From Notospermus geniculatus (Eukaryota; Nemertea; Pilidiophora; Heteronemertea; Lineidae), in contig NMRB01000096.1 of assembly GCA_002633025.1 (NCBI GenBank), forward strand, positions 625,502 through 689,501: a stretch of 64,000 nt of DNA. Direction: 5' to 3'. Below the pieces are notes generated by a model, which made no database searches, was not told the DNA's origin, and saw only the letters and a program-made list of their open reading frames with translations. The first letter of the stretch is position 1, and every line of letters starts with the position of its first letter. This document shows positions 11,552 through 22,033 of the stretch, piece after piece. A program made the position numbers and the translations under genes.

Positions 11552-12363
11552 GATTTGTTCATGAATGAGTAGGACCTATACCCCTATAAAATCCCCAGGG
11601 GCCTAGACCTACTGTTCTCTCGGCTCAAAAGAGACCATTGGTCTCCCTTCATCATGGCCTACCATGTGTCTGTACTACCGTACCTCATACTTCGTACGCA
11701 CAAACCCATGGAGAACTTTGCCAGGATTTCTGTTTCTCTCGCACCTCGAGTTGCTGTGCACCAATCAGAATGCTAGTTAGCCAACCTCGCTGCCAGGTTG
11801 GCACAAAGCCAATTAAACCAAAGGCTGTGTATTTTGTGGTTGGAAAGTATTAGGAATGAGGACGGTCACAAATTGTCCAGCCATTCTATCAATTGTGATT
11901 TACCCACTACTCGCATGAACTATGCTGTTGAACAAAAATAACGAAATTATCTAAAACCGAGAAGGTACCGGTAGTTGTACAGAAAGACTGGTGTGGTAGT
12001 TGGAAATGTTCAGATTTACTGCAAATGTTAACGATCTGTGATGAAAAACAGTTCAGCGGGCGGGGAGTCAGTCAAGGGTTTGTGCGAGCGTTGTCGGAGG
12101 GCGGAGCGATGTCACAACCCTTGGTAGTCAAGATGGTTTCCCTCATGCCAAGGGAATAGTCCTATGCAACTGCTTCAACTTTAACATTCATGCTTCTTCC
12201 TACTCAGCATGGTTCCAATAATTTTAGAAATAGGCCTAGTGCTTTGTTTTTTGCAATGGGGGAGATTCCACTTTGCTCCTTGTGTAAAATGAAATTTTGA
12301 CCAAATGTTTTCATGCTGTATTTTATAAACCATTTGAAATGGTTTATCTGGCTGAAACATGTG
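11552..12363. other. 3' flank of ALG14, no gene recognised
   Basis: No domain-bearing ORF or exon seen on either strand. Candidate poly(A) signals (AATAAATAAATA) appear only near 12775. A weak inverted pair surrounds 12070-12130. Confidence 0.4.
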
Positions 12364-12691
12364 TAGTCTCGCGCAACCAGCCCCTCGTTCATACTCCGAG
12401 GTCGTCAGACCGAGGGTCTGGCACAGAACGCAATTCTCATTGTAATTGGGTCAGTGACCTTATTCCGATGATTCAAAATAAGGTCAGCTTCGCTGATCGG
12501 CTAGTCACCTACCAATGCATCATGTGTCTCAACAGTTGGTGACACAGGCTGCAGGATGGCATAAAAAAGTTGTGTCTAACGTCATCATCGGTTGATTGTC
12601 CGCCATGATGGTTTTACAAGTCAAAGTAACCATATACCGGTAGACCAGACTCTAAAATTGGAAATTGCAAGAGTCTGGTGGCACGAGACTA
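12364..12691. mobile_element. Probable foldback (TAGTCTCG ends)
   Basis: TAGTCTCGCGCAACCAG at the left and CTGGTGGCACGAGACTA at the right form a loose inverted repeat around 328 bp. A 37-bp fragment starting with the same end lies at 43396-43432. Confidence 0.5.
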
Positions 12692-12983
12692 AACCATGTG
12701 AAATGAGATTAACTGCAGAATGGTCAATCAGATTGTGATGGAAAAATATACATGTATACCAAGAAGTCTTGATGAAATAAATAAATATATATTTTTATTT
12801 ACAACCGTGGGATGTTAATGCTAATTTTTTATGCTGAGGTGCTTGGATGTTTCATCTTCCAATTTTCAGGAAAAAGCAAAATCAGTGCCTCTTGTGCCAT
12901 TCCCTACTGTAAAGTCTAGTTCTGTTATCCTTTTGTTGTCCTATTTTCCAATCAATGGTAAAATCCTCTGTCATACATGTATT

Positions 12984-13186
12984 TGTGACCCGTTCTGGTA
13001 GAACCAGGCATATGTCGCTCAGAAGGTGCGACTCAACGAACTAAGATGACACCAGGAGAGAATGGAAGGAAGAAATAGATTGTTTCAGACTTCATAATGA
13101 AAGACAATATTGAAACTGACAAACATTTGGTCTCAACCTGCCAAGCTAAGAGCGACATATGCCTGGTTTTGCCAGAACATGTCACA
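12984..13186. mobile_element. Foldback MITE family N, copy 2
   Basis: Same core as 9632-9831 (AAGATGACACCAGGAGAG, GACAATATTGAAACTGAC). The arms read CCAGGCATATGTCGCTC and GAGCGACATATGCCTGG: both arms changed together relative to copy 1. Confidence 0.85.
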
Positions 13187-13442
13187 TTTATGCACCGGTC
13201 AGTGAGCGGTGACGTGACGTTAGTTCCTCCGGTTCCCCATTTATTCCACCATCCAGATTCATCGCATCAGGCCTTCACATTGTATGTTAACACACATGTA
13301 ATGGAGGTACTCAATGAAAGGGTCTTGTGGGGAGGCCCTGTGCATGTACTGTACCTTCCCAAATGTTTTTTGGACCGTTTCACAGTCAGAACCTCCAGTA
13401 CATGTGCCTTTCGAAACATACAATCAAATCTATTTTTGGTAG

Positions 13443-14972
13443 TGGTAGATTGCTAGGTTAGAGAACAAGTCGTCCCCGGACAATTATTCGTCCCCAGACA
13501 ATATTCGTCCCGTAGGAAATTTTGTCCCAGGACAATTCGTCCCGGACAATTCATCCCCATGGACAATTCGTCCTCAGACAATTCATCCCCAGACAATTCG
13601 TCCTCAGACAATTCCCCATCTCCATGGACAATTTGTCCCTAGACAATTTGTCCCTTAGGACACAATTCGTCCCTGGTGAATTAAATTGACTTGTTTCAAT
13701 AAGCCAGGACTCTTCAATCTTTATAGGGCCGTATTTTAGAACGTTCCTTAAGGAACAAAGTGAAAAAAAACGTCCCAAATCACTGCAAACAGGACTGGCA
13801 GTGCAAAGTGTAAATCTGTCTCCCGCAAAAATTGACCTTAGCTTAAATCTATTATTCCTTAATGAATAAACGCCAGCAAATGTTTTTTAATACTTCAGAT
13901 TTGTATTAGTCTAGTGCATTTGTATTGCAAAATCAAGTCAAAGCATTTACTAGTCTTTTATTCATATGACCCAGTGTCTTTGCTTCATAATTCATCTTAA
14001 ATCTGTACTTGTTTTTGACATGTCTCAGCAATGCCAACAAATAGATCTATGACAATGGCTGAAAAGGCATAAAAGTTGAAATGCCAACTTCATTGCCCAA
14101 CATGAAAACATCATGAGCAACATAACACATACAACATTACATGTATGATGTTGCTCATGATGTTTACATGTTGAAGAATCTAATCTAACCCAATATATTT
14201 ACGGATTAAGCAGTGCCATTGAATTGGACTAGAGGGACCAAGACCCTTAATCCCGTGATAAACAATGCAGGGGGACATCAGGAGGGTGGGGGCATCAGAT
14301 TCTATCACACCGGCCACAACAAAGCCTCAGCTGAGTGAAGCAACCTTTAAAATTCAATTCAGCGGGGACGAATTGTCCTAAGGGACAAATTGTCCATGGG
14401 GATGAAGTTGTCTGGGGACGAATTGTCCATGGGGACGAATTGTCCATGGGGACGAATTGTCTGAGGAGAATATTGTCCATGGGGACCAATTGTCTGAGGA
14501 CGAATATTGTCTGGGGACGAATTGTCCATGGGGACGAATTGTCTGAGGACGAATGTCCATGGGGACGAATTGTCTGAGGACGAATATTGTCTGGGGACGA
14601 TTCACGAATTGTCCATGGGGACGAATTGTCTGAGGACGAATATTGTCTGGGGACGAATTGTCCATGAGGGCGAATTGTCTGGGGACGAATTGTCCATGGG
14701 GACCAATTGTCCATGGGGACGAACTGTCTGAGGACGAATAGGCCTATTGTCTGGGGACGAATTGTCCATGAGGACGAATTGTCTGGGGACGAACTGTCTG
14801 AGGACGAATAGGCCTATTGTTTGGGGACGAATTGTCCATGAGGACGAATTGTCTGGGGACGAATTGTCCATGGAGACGAATTGTCTGAGGACGAATATTG
14901 TTGTCTGGGGATGAATCGTCCTTGGGGACGAATTGTCCGGAGACGAAGTGTCCTAGAGCCAGATTGCTACCA
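13443..14972. repeat. Foldback with inverted GGACGAATTGTCC minisatellite arms
   Basis: The outer ends TGGTAGATTGCTAGG and CCTAGAGCCAGATTGCTACCA are inverted. The left arm (13471-13675) is a tandem array of GGACAATTCGTCCYC. The right arm (14365-14956) is the same array inverted and longer, GGGGACGAATTGTCC with ATGG or TGAG spacers. Units are near-palindromic. The centre holds another perfect-arm hairpin at 14099-14172. Several frames stay open through the array; none is taken as coding. Confidence 0.8.
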
Positions 14973-15095
14973 GAGATGAGAGGTGTCATGTGTGACACAG
15001 TGTTGCGGTAACTGGTCTGAAAATACACTAAAAAGTAAATTAAAAAGTGAATAAAACAAAATCAATTCGAAAAAGAAGACAAATATCGGCACTTT

Positions 15096-15152
15096 GAGAG
15101 TTTCGAACCCACTCCGAGATTAATAGTCCAACGCTCTAACCACTCGGCCAAA
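15096..15152 (-). repeat. tRNA-like sequence (A and B box)
   Basis: On the minus strand, A box TGGCCGAGTGGTTAGAG (15134-15150) and B box GGGTTCGAAAC (15100-15110) are recognisable, but the anticodon arm does not pair. A SINE fragment or tRNA pseudogene rather than a gene. Confidence 0.5.
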
Positions 15153-15178
15153 CTTATGAAACTGTCAGCCAGTCTTAA

Positions 15179-16097
15179 GGCGCGGCTCCACATGACAGTT
15201 TTCTAGCGAAAGTTTGCTGTCAGAAAGTAAATGTCCAATGACTATCCCGTGGAAGTTGTTCAGCTAGTGACTGAATGACAGCAATAGATAACTGTCCGAA
15301 CGATTGTGGGATAGTCAATTTCTGTCGTGTGGAAGTGATCCTAAATAGATTTTGTAAGCTAATAAAAAAGTGTCAGACAGTCCTTTTATTGAATAGCACC
15401 TGCTCTATTTCGGGATAGAACTGTCGTACGGATCAGTGCGAGTTGTACACGAGAATTAGGGCAGACGGATTTCGTATTGAAGTTGCGGAGGGGTTTGTTC
15501 AAAACTTGGCGTTGGCATTAGCATTGGCACTGGCAATGAAATGAAGTGGAAAATGATTCTGAAGTTGATGCGCGATAATAAATCAAAAATGACTGATTTT
15601 AGAAGAATTATTCCTCTTCGCAATATAGACAGTTTGAAGAAACCGGATGCATGAAAAAGTCAGGCGAACGATTGCCAAAGAGATAAAGAGCAGGTGGTCG
15701 TGGTATGCGCCGTACTGCTCCCTTTAAAGGAACCATTCATGTACCGAAATCTTGTGCCCCCTCCTTTACCTCCGCCGGCCTCGCAATGTCAGGTAAACTT
15801 CAACCGCCGCGGCTACTTGTTTCCTTCTTGACGACAACAAAGATAGCTATCGCGCTGAACAAAGATAGCTATCGCGTGGAAGGTAAACACGGCCGCCAGA
15901 CAGAAACTATTTGACAATCCCACCGTAGGAAGGGCCTTACAATAGTTGCTTTCGATAGAAACTATCTGGCTCGGTTCCAGAGCTCGTAGATAGTGACTAT
16001 CGGCGATTTTCTCTGTCTAGTGGAAGGACCATGGATAGTTTTCTATCAACAGTGTTTCAGTTACTATCCACAGTTTACTGTCATGTGGAGCCCCGCC
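15179..16097. mobile_element. Foldback element at TTAA (919 bp)
   Basis: Terminal arms GGCGCGGCTCCACATGACAG and CTGTCATGTGGAGCCCCGCC differ at one base, flanked by TTAA at 15175-15178 and 16098-16101. Arms extend some 150 bp through repeated GATAGTNNCTATC-like words. No transposase; non-autonomous. Confidence 0.75.
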
Positions 16098-16118
16098 TTA
16101 AGGGCCAGTGTGAGAATG

Positions 16119-16546
16119 CCACCCGTACCCAGTGTCCGATTCTTTGGCGGACACTCAAAAACAGACATGACAGAAAACCATGTCATGCATGTAGGCCAAT
16201 CAGTGCCTCCCCCCACCGTCCGTGTGCTCACGTAGGCCTACGTCGAGGTGTCGTGAGCGGGAGTAGGCTAATCTTTTTGTTGGAGGCATTGGCAAACGAG
16301 TGCAACGAAAAATATTACACCGGTGTTTTCATTCGTTTGAAAAAGGCCACCCGTATGCCATGCCAGTGTCCGATTGTTTGGCGGACACTCAAAAAAGAAA
16401 ACCATGTAGGCCTACCGGGTATCAGTGCCTCCCCCACCGTCCGTGTCACGTCGAGGTGAGCGGCATCTTTTTTGTTGGGATAGGCATTGGCAAACGAGTG
16501 CAACGAAAAATATTACACCGGTGTTTTCATTCGTTCGAAAAAGACG
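16119..16546. repeat. Tandem duplication of about 0.2 kb upstream of histone H1
   Basis: Units 16119-16347 and 16348-16546 share GTGTCCGATTNTTTGGCGG, CACCGTCCGTGT and AACGAGTGCAACGAAAAATA, including the palindrome ACACCGGTGT. The second unit lacks about 30 bp. Whether it affects H1 expression, about 0.7 kb downstream, is unknown. 16560-17090 shows no feature. Confidence 0.7.
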
Positions 16547-17106
16547 GCCGATAGGCCTAGTCTAGAGTTATCATGATAAATCATTGATGTAATAAAGCAA
16601 GTTGTCCAGGTGGCAGGCCTGATTATCAAATGCGGCCGCATCCTCATGGATGGAATGATCATGGACCTGCCTCGAGGCCACCCACCATTGGCACCAAACC
16701 TAACATGGCGCGCTAATCCGATGTGTTACTTGCACGAACTTCAAAGTGTTATACCACATTTTCAATAGGATAAAATACGGCAATTATCAACGATTCCAGT
16801 CTTTGAGAGTGTTTTTTAATCTCTAAAGGTCTTGTGATGAAAAATTTTAGTACGCATTTTGTAAAAATCGTGTTTTATTTCGACCCAAATCAACTTGATC
16901 CCACACCCTCTCATTCGGTACCAATTTAAAACTTGCGAGATATATTTTTCTGTGACATTTTTTATTCATTTCATTATCGAATTTAAAAGTTCATTTAAGT
17001 AGCTAAAAGATGCTATGTATTTCATTGTCGTCCTCACGATATTTATTATTTGCGCTCGCTTTGAACATTGGGAAGTAGCACAAAAAAATTCTCATTTTGA
17101 GCTGCT

Positions 17107-17198
17107 GCGTCAAAATATTGCGCGAAATGTCCGCTGCGTTCTTCGAGGTCCGCAACGTCACAATATCATGCGTCACGGAACGTCAAGAAAATCATTCG
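17107..17198 (+). promoter_or_regulatory. Histone H1 promoter region with CRE half-sites and cap motif
   Basis: Four CGTCA words (about 17108, 17154, 17172, 17181) lie within 90 bp upstream of TCATTCG (17192-17198), which fits the histone cap-site consensus YCATTCR described in sea urchins. No clear TATA or CCAAT box was found. The putative start is about 75 bp upstream of the ATG. Confidence 0.45.
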
Positions 17199-17268
17199 CA
17201 TTCGTTTGTGTCTGCTGTCAACATCGAACTCTGTCACTCTCTGATTCTGTTCGCAAAACTGACTGAAG

Positions 17269-17928
17269 ATGGTTGCAAGTCCGAGGAAGAGATCAAGATC
17301 GAGATCAGCTTCGCCAAAGAGGAAAGCATCACCCAAGAGGAAGGCTTCGCCGAAGAGGAAAGCTTCGCCCAAAAGGAAAGCTTCGCCCAAGAGGAAAGCT
17401 TCGCCAAAGAGGAAGACTTCCCCCAAAAGGAAAGCTTCTCCCAAGAGAAAAGCGGCGAGGAAGACCAAGCCAGCTGCTCACCCGAAGACTTTGGACATGG
17501 TCGTGGCTGCTGTGAAAGCGTTGAAGGAACGCCGTGGTTCGTCCCGCCAGGCTATTGCCAAGTACATTTTGGCAAACTACAAGGGAATCACGCTATCAAG
17601 GCTTCCGTCTATGATCCGTTTGGCTCTCCTGCGTGGCTTGGCAACTGGCGTTCTTGTCCGTCCAAAAGGATCCACTGCAACTGGTGCCACCGGACGGTTC
17701 CGTCTTGCAAAGCGACCCGCGAAGCCAAAGAAGAAGAAAGCCAGAAAGCCAAAGAGAAAGGCCCCCAAAAAGAAGGCAAGGAAGGCCAGGAAGCCAAAGG
17801 CAAAGAAGGCAAAGAAATCTGCTAAGAAAGCGACGAAAGCAAAGAGGGCCAAGAGTCCAAAGAGGAAAGCCGCCAAGCCGAAGAAGAGGGCAGCAAAGAA
17901 GAGATCGCCAAAGAAGAGCAAGAAATAA
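17269..17928 (+). CDS. Sperm-type histone H1 (219 aa, intronless)
   Basis: Linker histone. Residues 1-60 are a basic arm with SPRK followed by eight SPKRK repeats (seven preceded by Ala, one by Thr). Residues about 68-140 form the winged-helix domain (HPKTLDMVVAAVKALKERRG, AIAKYILANY, LALLRGLATGVLV, GATGRFRLA). The C-terminal tail is Lys/Arg-rich and ends with two more SP motifs (SPKRK, SPKK). N-terminal SPKK-type repeats are the hallmark of echinoderm sperm H1: they bind AT-rich minor groove, compact sperm chromatin and are regulated by phosphorylation at the serines. The ATG used follows the cap-like motif by about 75 nt and gives the family start. The single exon and the 3' stem-loop at 17959-17974 mark it as a replication-dependent-type histone gene. 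Other open frames over this stretch are antisense or shifted shadows of the repetitive codons. No core histone genes are nearby. Confidence 0.93.
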   Translation: MVASPRKRSRSRSASPKRKASPKRKASPKRKASPKRKASPKRKASPKRKTSPKRKASPKRKAARKTKPAAHPKTLDMVVAAVKALKERRGSSRQAIAKYILANYKGITLSRLPSMIRLALLRGLATGVLVRPKGSTATGATGRFRLAKRPAKPKKKKARKPKRKAPKKKARKARKPKAKKAKKSAKKATKAKRAKSPKRKAAKPKKRAAKKRSPKKSKK

Positions 17929-17958
17929 ACGATCTGTCGTCTGAAACTTCAATCCAAC

Positions 17959-17998
17959 GGCCCTTGTCAGGGCCACCCCAAACAGTTAAAAGAGACGA
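17959..17998 (+). promoter_or_regulatory. Histone mRNA 3' stem-loop and downstream element
   Basis: GGCCCTTGTCAGGGCC (17959-17974) forms a 6-bp stem with a TGTC loop, flanked by AAC and ACCCCA, 30 nt after the stop. A purine-rich TTAAAAGAGACG (17986-17997) follows about 12 nt later, as expected for the U7 snRNA-binding downstream element. The usual loop is TTTC; here the second base is G. Confidence 0.88.
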
Positions 17999-18162
17999 TC
18001 CCTTTGCACAGTGATGATGCTTGCTAAATGAATATGACATGATGATTTGCTAGCCCCCCCCCTACATGCCCTAATAATACATGCCCTAATAATCAATGAA
18101 ATCATGATGCGATGTCTCACGGCCAAGTCTGATTTCTGAGCAGGCCTAGCCTAGGCCTCTAT

Positions 18163-18516
18163 TGCTGCGTTCACACCTATTTCGCATCGAAATCGGTTTC
18201 CGTAAATCGAAATACGGAAATCGATTTGGTTACGCCGGGTCGGGTCACACTACAACTAAACCGATTTCGATTCGAAACAAAACGCGTCACACTCAACCCG
18301 AAATAAACTACGTCATGACGTTAGGCCTTACATTGAATGTACACTGTGCAGTACATACTATTTCGATTTGGCTAATGCGAATCGAAACCGATTCAAATAC
18401 CGGTTTGGTTAAATCGATATAAAAGTGATCTATTTCGAATTGAGTGTGACGCGTTATATCGGAATAGGCCTTTATTGCGAATTCGATTCGATATAAAACC
18501 CTAGTGTGAACACGGC
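18163..18516. mobile_element. Foldback MITE (TGCGTTCACAC ends)
   Basis: TGCTGCGTTCACAC at the left and GTGTGAACACGGCA at the right. The interior is built of inverted ATCGAAATNCGG-like words such as CCGATTTCGATTCG. About 354 bp, 170 bp downstream of the H1 3' end. Confidence 0.75.
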
Positions 18517-18619
18517 ATAAGAAACATGTCAATGATGTGGACAGGCTGGTGGATGTCGCAATGTCATGACATGCTGATGCATGATATGACATGTAGGCCT
18601 ATGACCCGAAATATCATTG

Positions 18620-19010
18620 ACCCTGCAATCTGATTGGTTAGGCCTAGGCCTAGGCTAGAGATTGAACATCTTACAACATTTTGTTCAATGGGTGATAGGC
18701 CTAGGCCTATGAATAAAATCCCCCAGCAAAGGCTTTTAGGGGCCTAGGCCTACTTCAGATTTGTAGGACTAGGCCCTAGGCCCACAGCATAGCGTATTAA
18801 TCTAGGACTAGGGTAGGCATATGCGTTTGTACTGCAAAATCCAAGTAAAAGCATTCACTAGTCTTTATTCATTTTTCACATGACTCAATATGTGCATGGT
18901 CGAACATCATCCAACACCATCTCTGACGCAGATGTTCAAAATACCCAACATTTACATGCTAGGCCTAGGCGTACGCCTACCATGCCTACACGATAACACC
19001 CCCCCCCCCC
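18620..19010. repeat. TAGGCCTA-rich stretch and poly-C tract
   Basis: Repeated AGGCCTAGGCCTA words at 18640-18660, 18696-18710, 18741-18783 and 18960-18985, ending in a run of C near 19000. No coding signal. Confidence 0.6.
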
Positions 19011-19562
19011 TGTAACATGAACATCGTACAAAATTGTACGATGAAAATTTGAACAAAAGTATGATCGTCTGAATATGGGCCCTTTAGGCCCATCCGGGGG
19101 CGAGTTATCCTAGGGGCGAATTATCCGGGAGTTATCCTGTATTGTAACCTTTTTACTATTACACCATGTACACTGGCGTGAATGACAATGTTGAGCCTTC
19201 AGAAGGTTTGGCTCTTGAATTACCATGGTTACCAAATGATAATTATTTACCCCATTTTCATAAAAATAAGAAATAGCGATTTTAAACTGCCGGTGTGACA
19301 TCTGCCAATGTTCCGTATTTTGATCTTTTCCCCATTGCTTGGGAAACGCTGGCAGATAGGCCCCTAGATCGACTCGTCCGCGTCCCCTATTGTCAAGTCG
19401 CAGCTTTTTCCGTCTCACTAGTAGGGGAACATTCACAGACGGGGAACATTCAAAAACGTGACATCGGTTCTGCTGCAGCTCTCCTGATTGAGTGACAGTG
19501 ATGTTATGAATATGATGCAAGTTTCCGCTTTCCTAGAAAAGATAAATTGATCTCTTCCTTTA

Positions 19563-19985
19563 AGCCGCCCATACACGCACGATGTTATTGCACAATAGGG
19601 AGTTTTCGCAAAGCCCCCGAAACGCCAACGCGAACGTCTATCCTTTTGTTCGGTGCTCTCTTCGTGGCATCGAACAATGGTAGGGTTTGGCGTTCGCGTT
19701 GGCGTTTCGGGGGCTTCGCGAAAACTCCCTATTATGAGGCTCAAAATGGGCAATAGTATAGAGTTTTCGCAAAGCCCCCGAAACGTCAACGCGAACGTCT
19801 GTCCTTTTGTTCAGTGCTCTCTTCGTGGCATCGAACAATGGGTTTGGCGTTCGCGTTGGCGTTTCGGGGGCTTTGCGAAAACTCCCTATTATTGCCAATC
19901 TTCTACCCATCATGCCAGAAGCACGTGCCATGCCCCTATTTTGGGCCCCATATTGTGCAATAATATTGATCGTGTATGGGCCGCT
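19563..19985. mobile_element. Nested foldbacks: outer element with two inner foldbacks
   Basis: The outer ends AGCCGCCCATACACG and CGTGTATGGGCCGCT are flanked by TTA at 19560-19562 and 19986-19988. Inside lie two copies of another foldback (19596-19732 and 19757-19890), each running GAGTTTTCGC...GCGAAAACTC with arms GCCCCCGAAACGCCAACG and its complement. The two inner copies are near-identical. Confidence 0.8.
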
Positions 19986-20051
19986 TTACGCCTAGTTTAT
20001 TTGTTTATGTTACCATGGTTACTGCTACAATGCCGCATTGTCTGTCGGCAA

Positions 20052-20365
20052 CAATAGGGAGTTAGAGAAATCAAACGATAAACTTTAACTTTACGACAAC
20101 GTTATTTTTCATACTGCAAATTCCCCAGATTTTATATACTGCATTTTCGGTACAAAAAAAACGTTGTCGTAAAGTTAACGTTTATTAGGGAGTTTAAGAA
20201 ATCGAACGATAAACGTTAACTTTACGACAACGTTATTTTTTGTACCGAAAATGCAATATTTATATAATCTGGTGAATTCGCAGTATGAAAAATAACGTTG
20301 TCGTAAAGTTAACGTTTATCGTTTTATTTCTTAAACTCCCTATTGTTTGATTTCTTAAACTCCCT
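20052..20365. mobile_element. Foldback with mirrored AACGTTGTCGTAAAG arms
   Basis: Begins ATAGGGAGTTAGAGAAATC and ends TTTCTTAAACTCCCT. Inside, a left half (20052-20190) and right half (20191-20365) are each foldbacks of the same sequence around AACTTTACGACAACGTT. It shares the ATAGGGAGTT terminus with the inner elements at 19596 and 19757. Confidence 0.75.
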
Positions 20366-22023
20366 TATATGAGACAGTTTAATTTTCTCTGCCGATCAAG
20401 ACTAATAGGAGCTGCCAGTCAGTTGATCAATAGTTGTCACTACGGCCCAATTCAATGCCTAGCGGACCCATTCATGCTTGACTGAGCACCAATCAGGAGA
20501 ATTTTCTATATTGGTCCGCTAGAACTTTGCTGCCACCTATTTGGCGATAAACGTGGCTGCCTGTTTATTGGAGCCACTATATAATGCACGCAGAAAATCG
20601 ATATCTTTTCTATAACCTAAAGTTCATATATTAAACCAAATTTATTACTTAAGTATAAAACCATCCGTACATTCTGATATAAAAAGGTGAATTTGGATTA
20701 GCCGTACTATTACCAAGTATAAGTACCAAGAATGTACAACTTAGTATGTATACCAAGCAAAAAGGTGGGCATTAAGTTACTTTTTCTGATAATAGAGGGC
20801 GTATGGTGATGGTAGGCCTTCTAATTAAATAACCAATGTTTAGATTTGACGGTTGTTGACTGAATTGTATTATTTAGAATATCATCAATATTCTTATGTA
20901 AATTTACAGACATACTACTGGGCATACAATTTTTTTTTGATTTTGGTGAAACCATGGATTTGTTGAATAGGTCAGAGTGCCCAACCCTGGGATCAAGTAC
21001 TATATCAATTTGTCGAAAATATGGTCCATTCAAAACTGCTCTGTAGCTCGGTTATTTCTGAGTGCATATAACTATGGGAGGTGCACTGAAAGAAATTTCC
21101 TTCTTAGGATGAGTACTTAAGCGTACTAACAGGTTTGTCCCTGAGATGAGTAGAAAGGTACTCATAATGAGATTCTATTTCTGCTCATAGTGAGTAGGTA
21201 AATACTCATAATGAGGTAAATACTCGCCTGCCATGCCGTCGTGAAATGTATGTGTTCCGCGCAATTTACCGATCAGCGCGATCTTAAGATTGCGTTGCGC
21301 ATTTTTAGGATCCTATAAGGCAAAGTGGGGTAATAGTAGCCCCGGGGTAATAGTAGCCCCAGCCTGGTTTTTAATTGATATTCCAGAAATGAATGAATCA
21401 ATTCAACAACCAATACATGCATGGATTATATTGTATCTCTAGTTACCATAACTGACTGAGTTAATGATTATATCACCTATTGTCTAAGAGTAATGACCAT
21501 TTGAAGTACTCAAGTCAACAACTGTACAAAAATAAGAGTGGTTCAAACTACCTGCCATGCCGTCGTGAAATGTATGTGTTCCGCGCAATTTACCGATCAG
21601 CGCGATCTTAAGATTGCGTTGCGCATTTTTAGGATCCTATAATTGCGCGCCAATCTTATGATTGCGCAAGGCAATTAAGGGCCTGTGTTTTGGCATTATG
21701 TGTGATGAGGGAAATTAAGATTGTGCAGGTATAGTATAGACCTACGTCCTTGCGCAATCTTGGGAAGAGGACGGGCAGTGTGGACTACGTCGCCCACGTC
21801 AACTGTCTCTTGGCACCCCGCCAACGTTTCCATGGAAAGCCAATTCGTCCAAAAAATCATTGTAAAAGAAGTACATGTAAGTTAATAGGAACTTTGAATG
21901 GGAACATATCATTCACATGATTCAAGCACGTTGGCCAATAAAAAAAAACATGAGGTTGGTAGGTCTACAGTGCACCAAACGTAGCATATTTCATCGACGA
22001 CACCAACAACCACAGTGGGATCA
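20366..22023. other. Intergenic; direct 92-bp repeats, no gene recognised
   Basis: Nothing coding seen. 21090-21225 has diverged repeats of TGAGTAGGTAAATACTCATA. Two identical 92-bp copies (21227-21318, 21551-21642) start CCTGCCATGCCGTCGTG and end GGATCCTATAA. The 232 bp between them include a doubled GGGGTAATAGTAGCCCC word. An assembly duplication or a recent local copy. Confidence 0.55.
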
Positions 22024-22033
22024 CTTTCGAATA

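Noticed and set aside
14295-15028. Overlapping open frames on both strands over 14295-15028
   Set aside because: They run through the GGACGAATTGTCC minisatellite; all frames stay open because of the repeat.
16031-16554. ORFs of 80-140 codons upstream of H1
   Set aside because: Span the end of a foldback and a tandem duplication; frames are not preserved between the two units.
17097-17976. Several long frames overlapping histone H1 on both strands
   Set aside because: Shadows of repetitive Ser-Pro-Lys-Arg codons; only the 17269-17928 frame gives a recognisable winged-helix domain.
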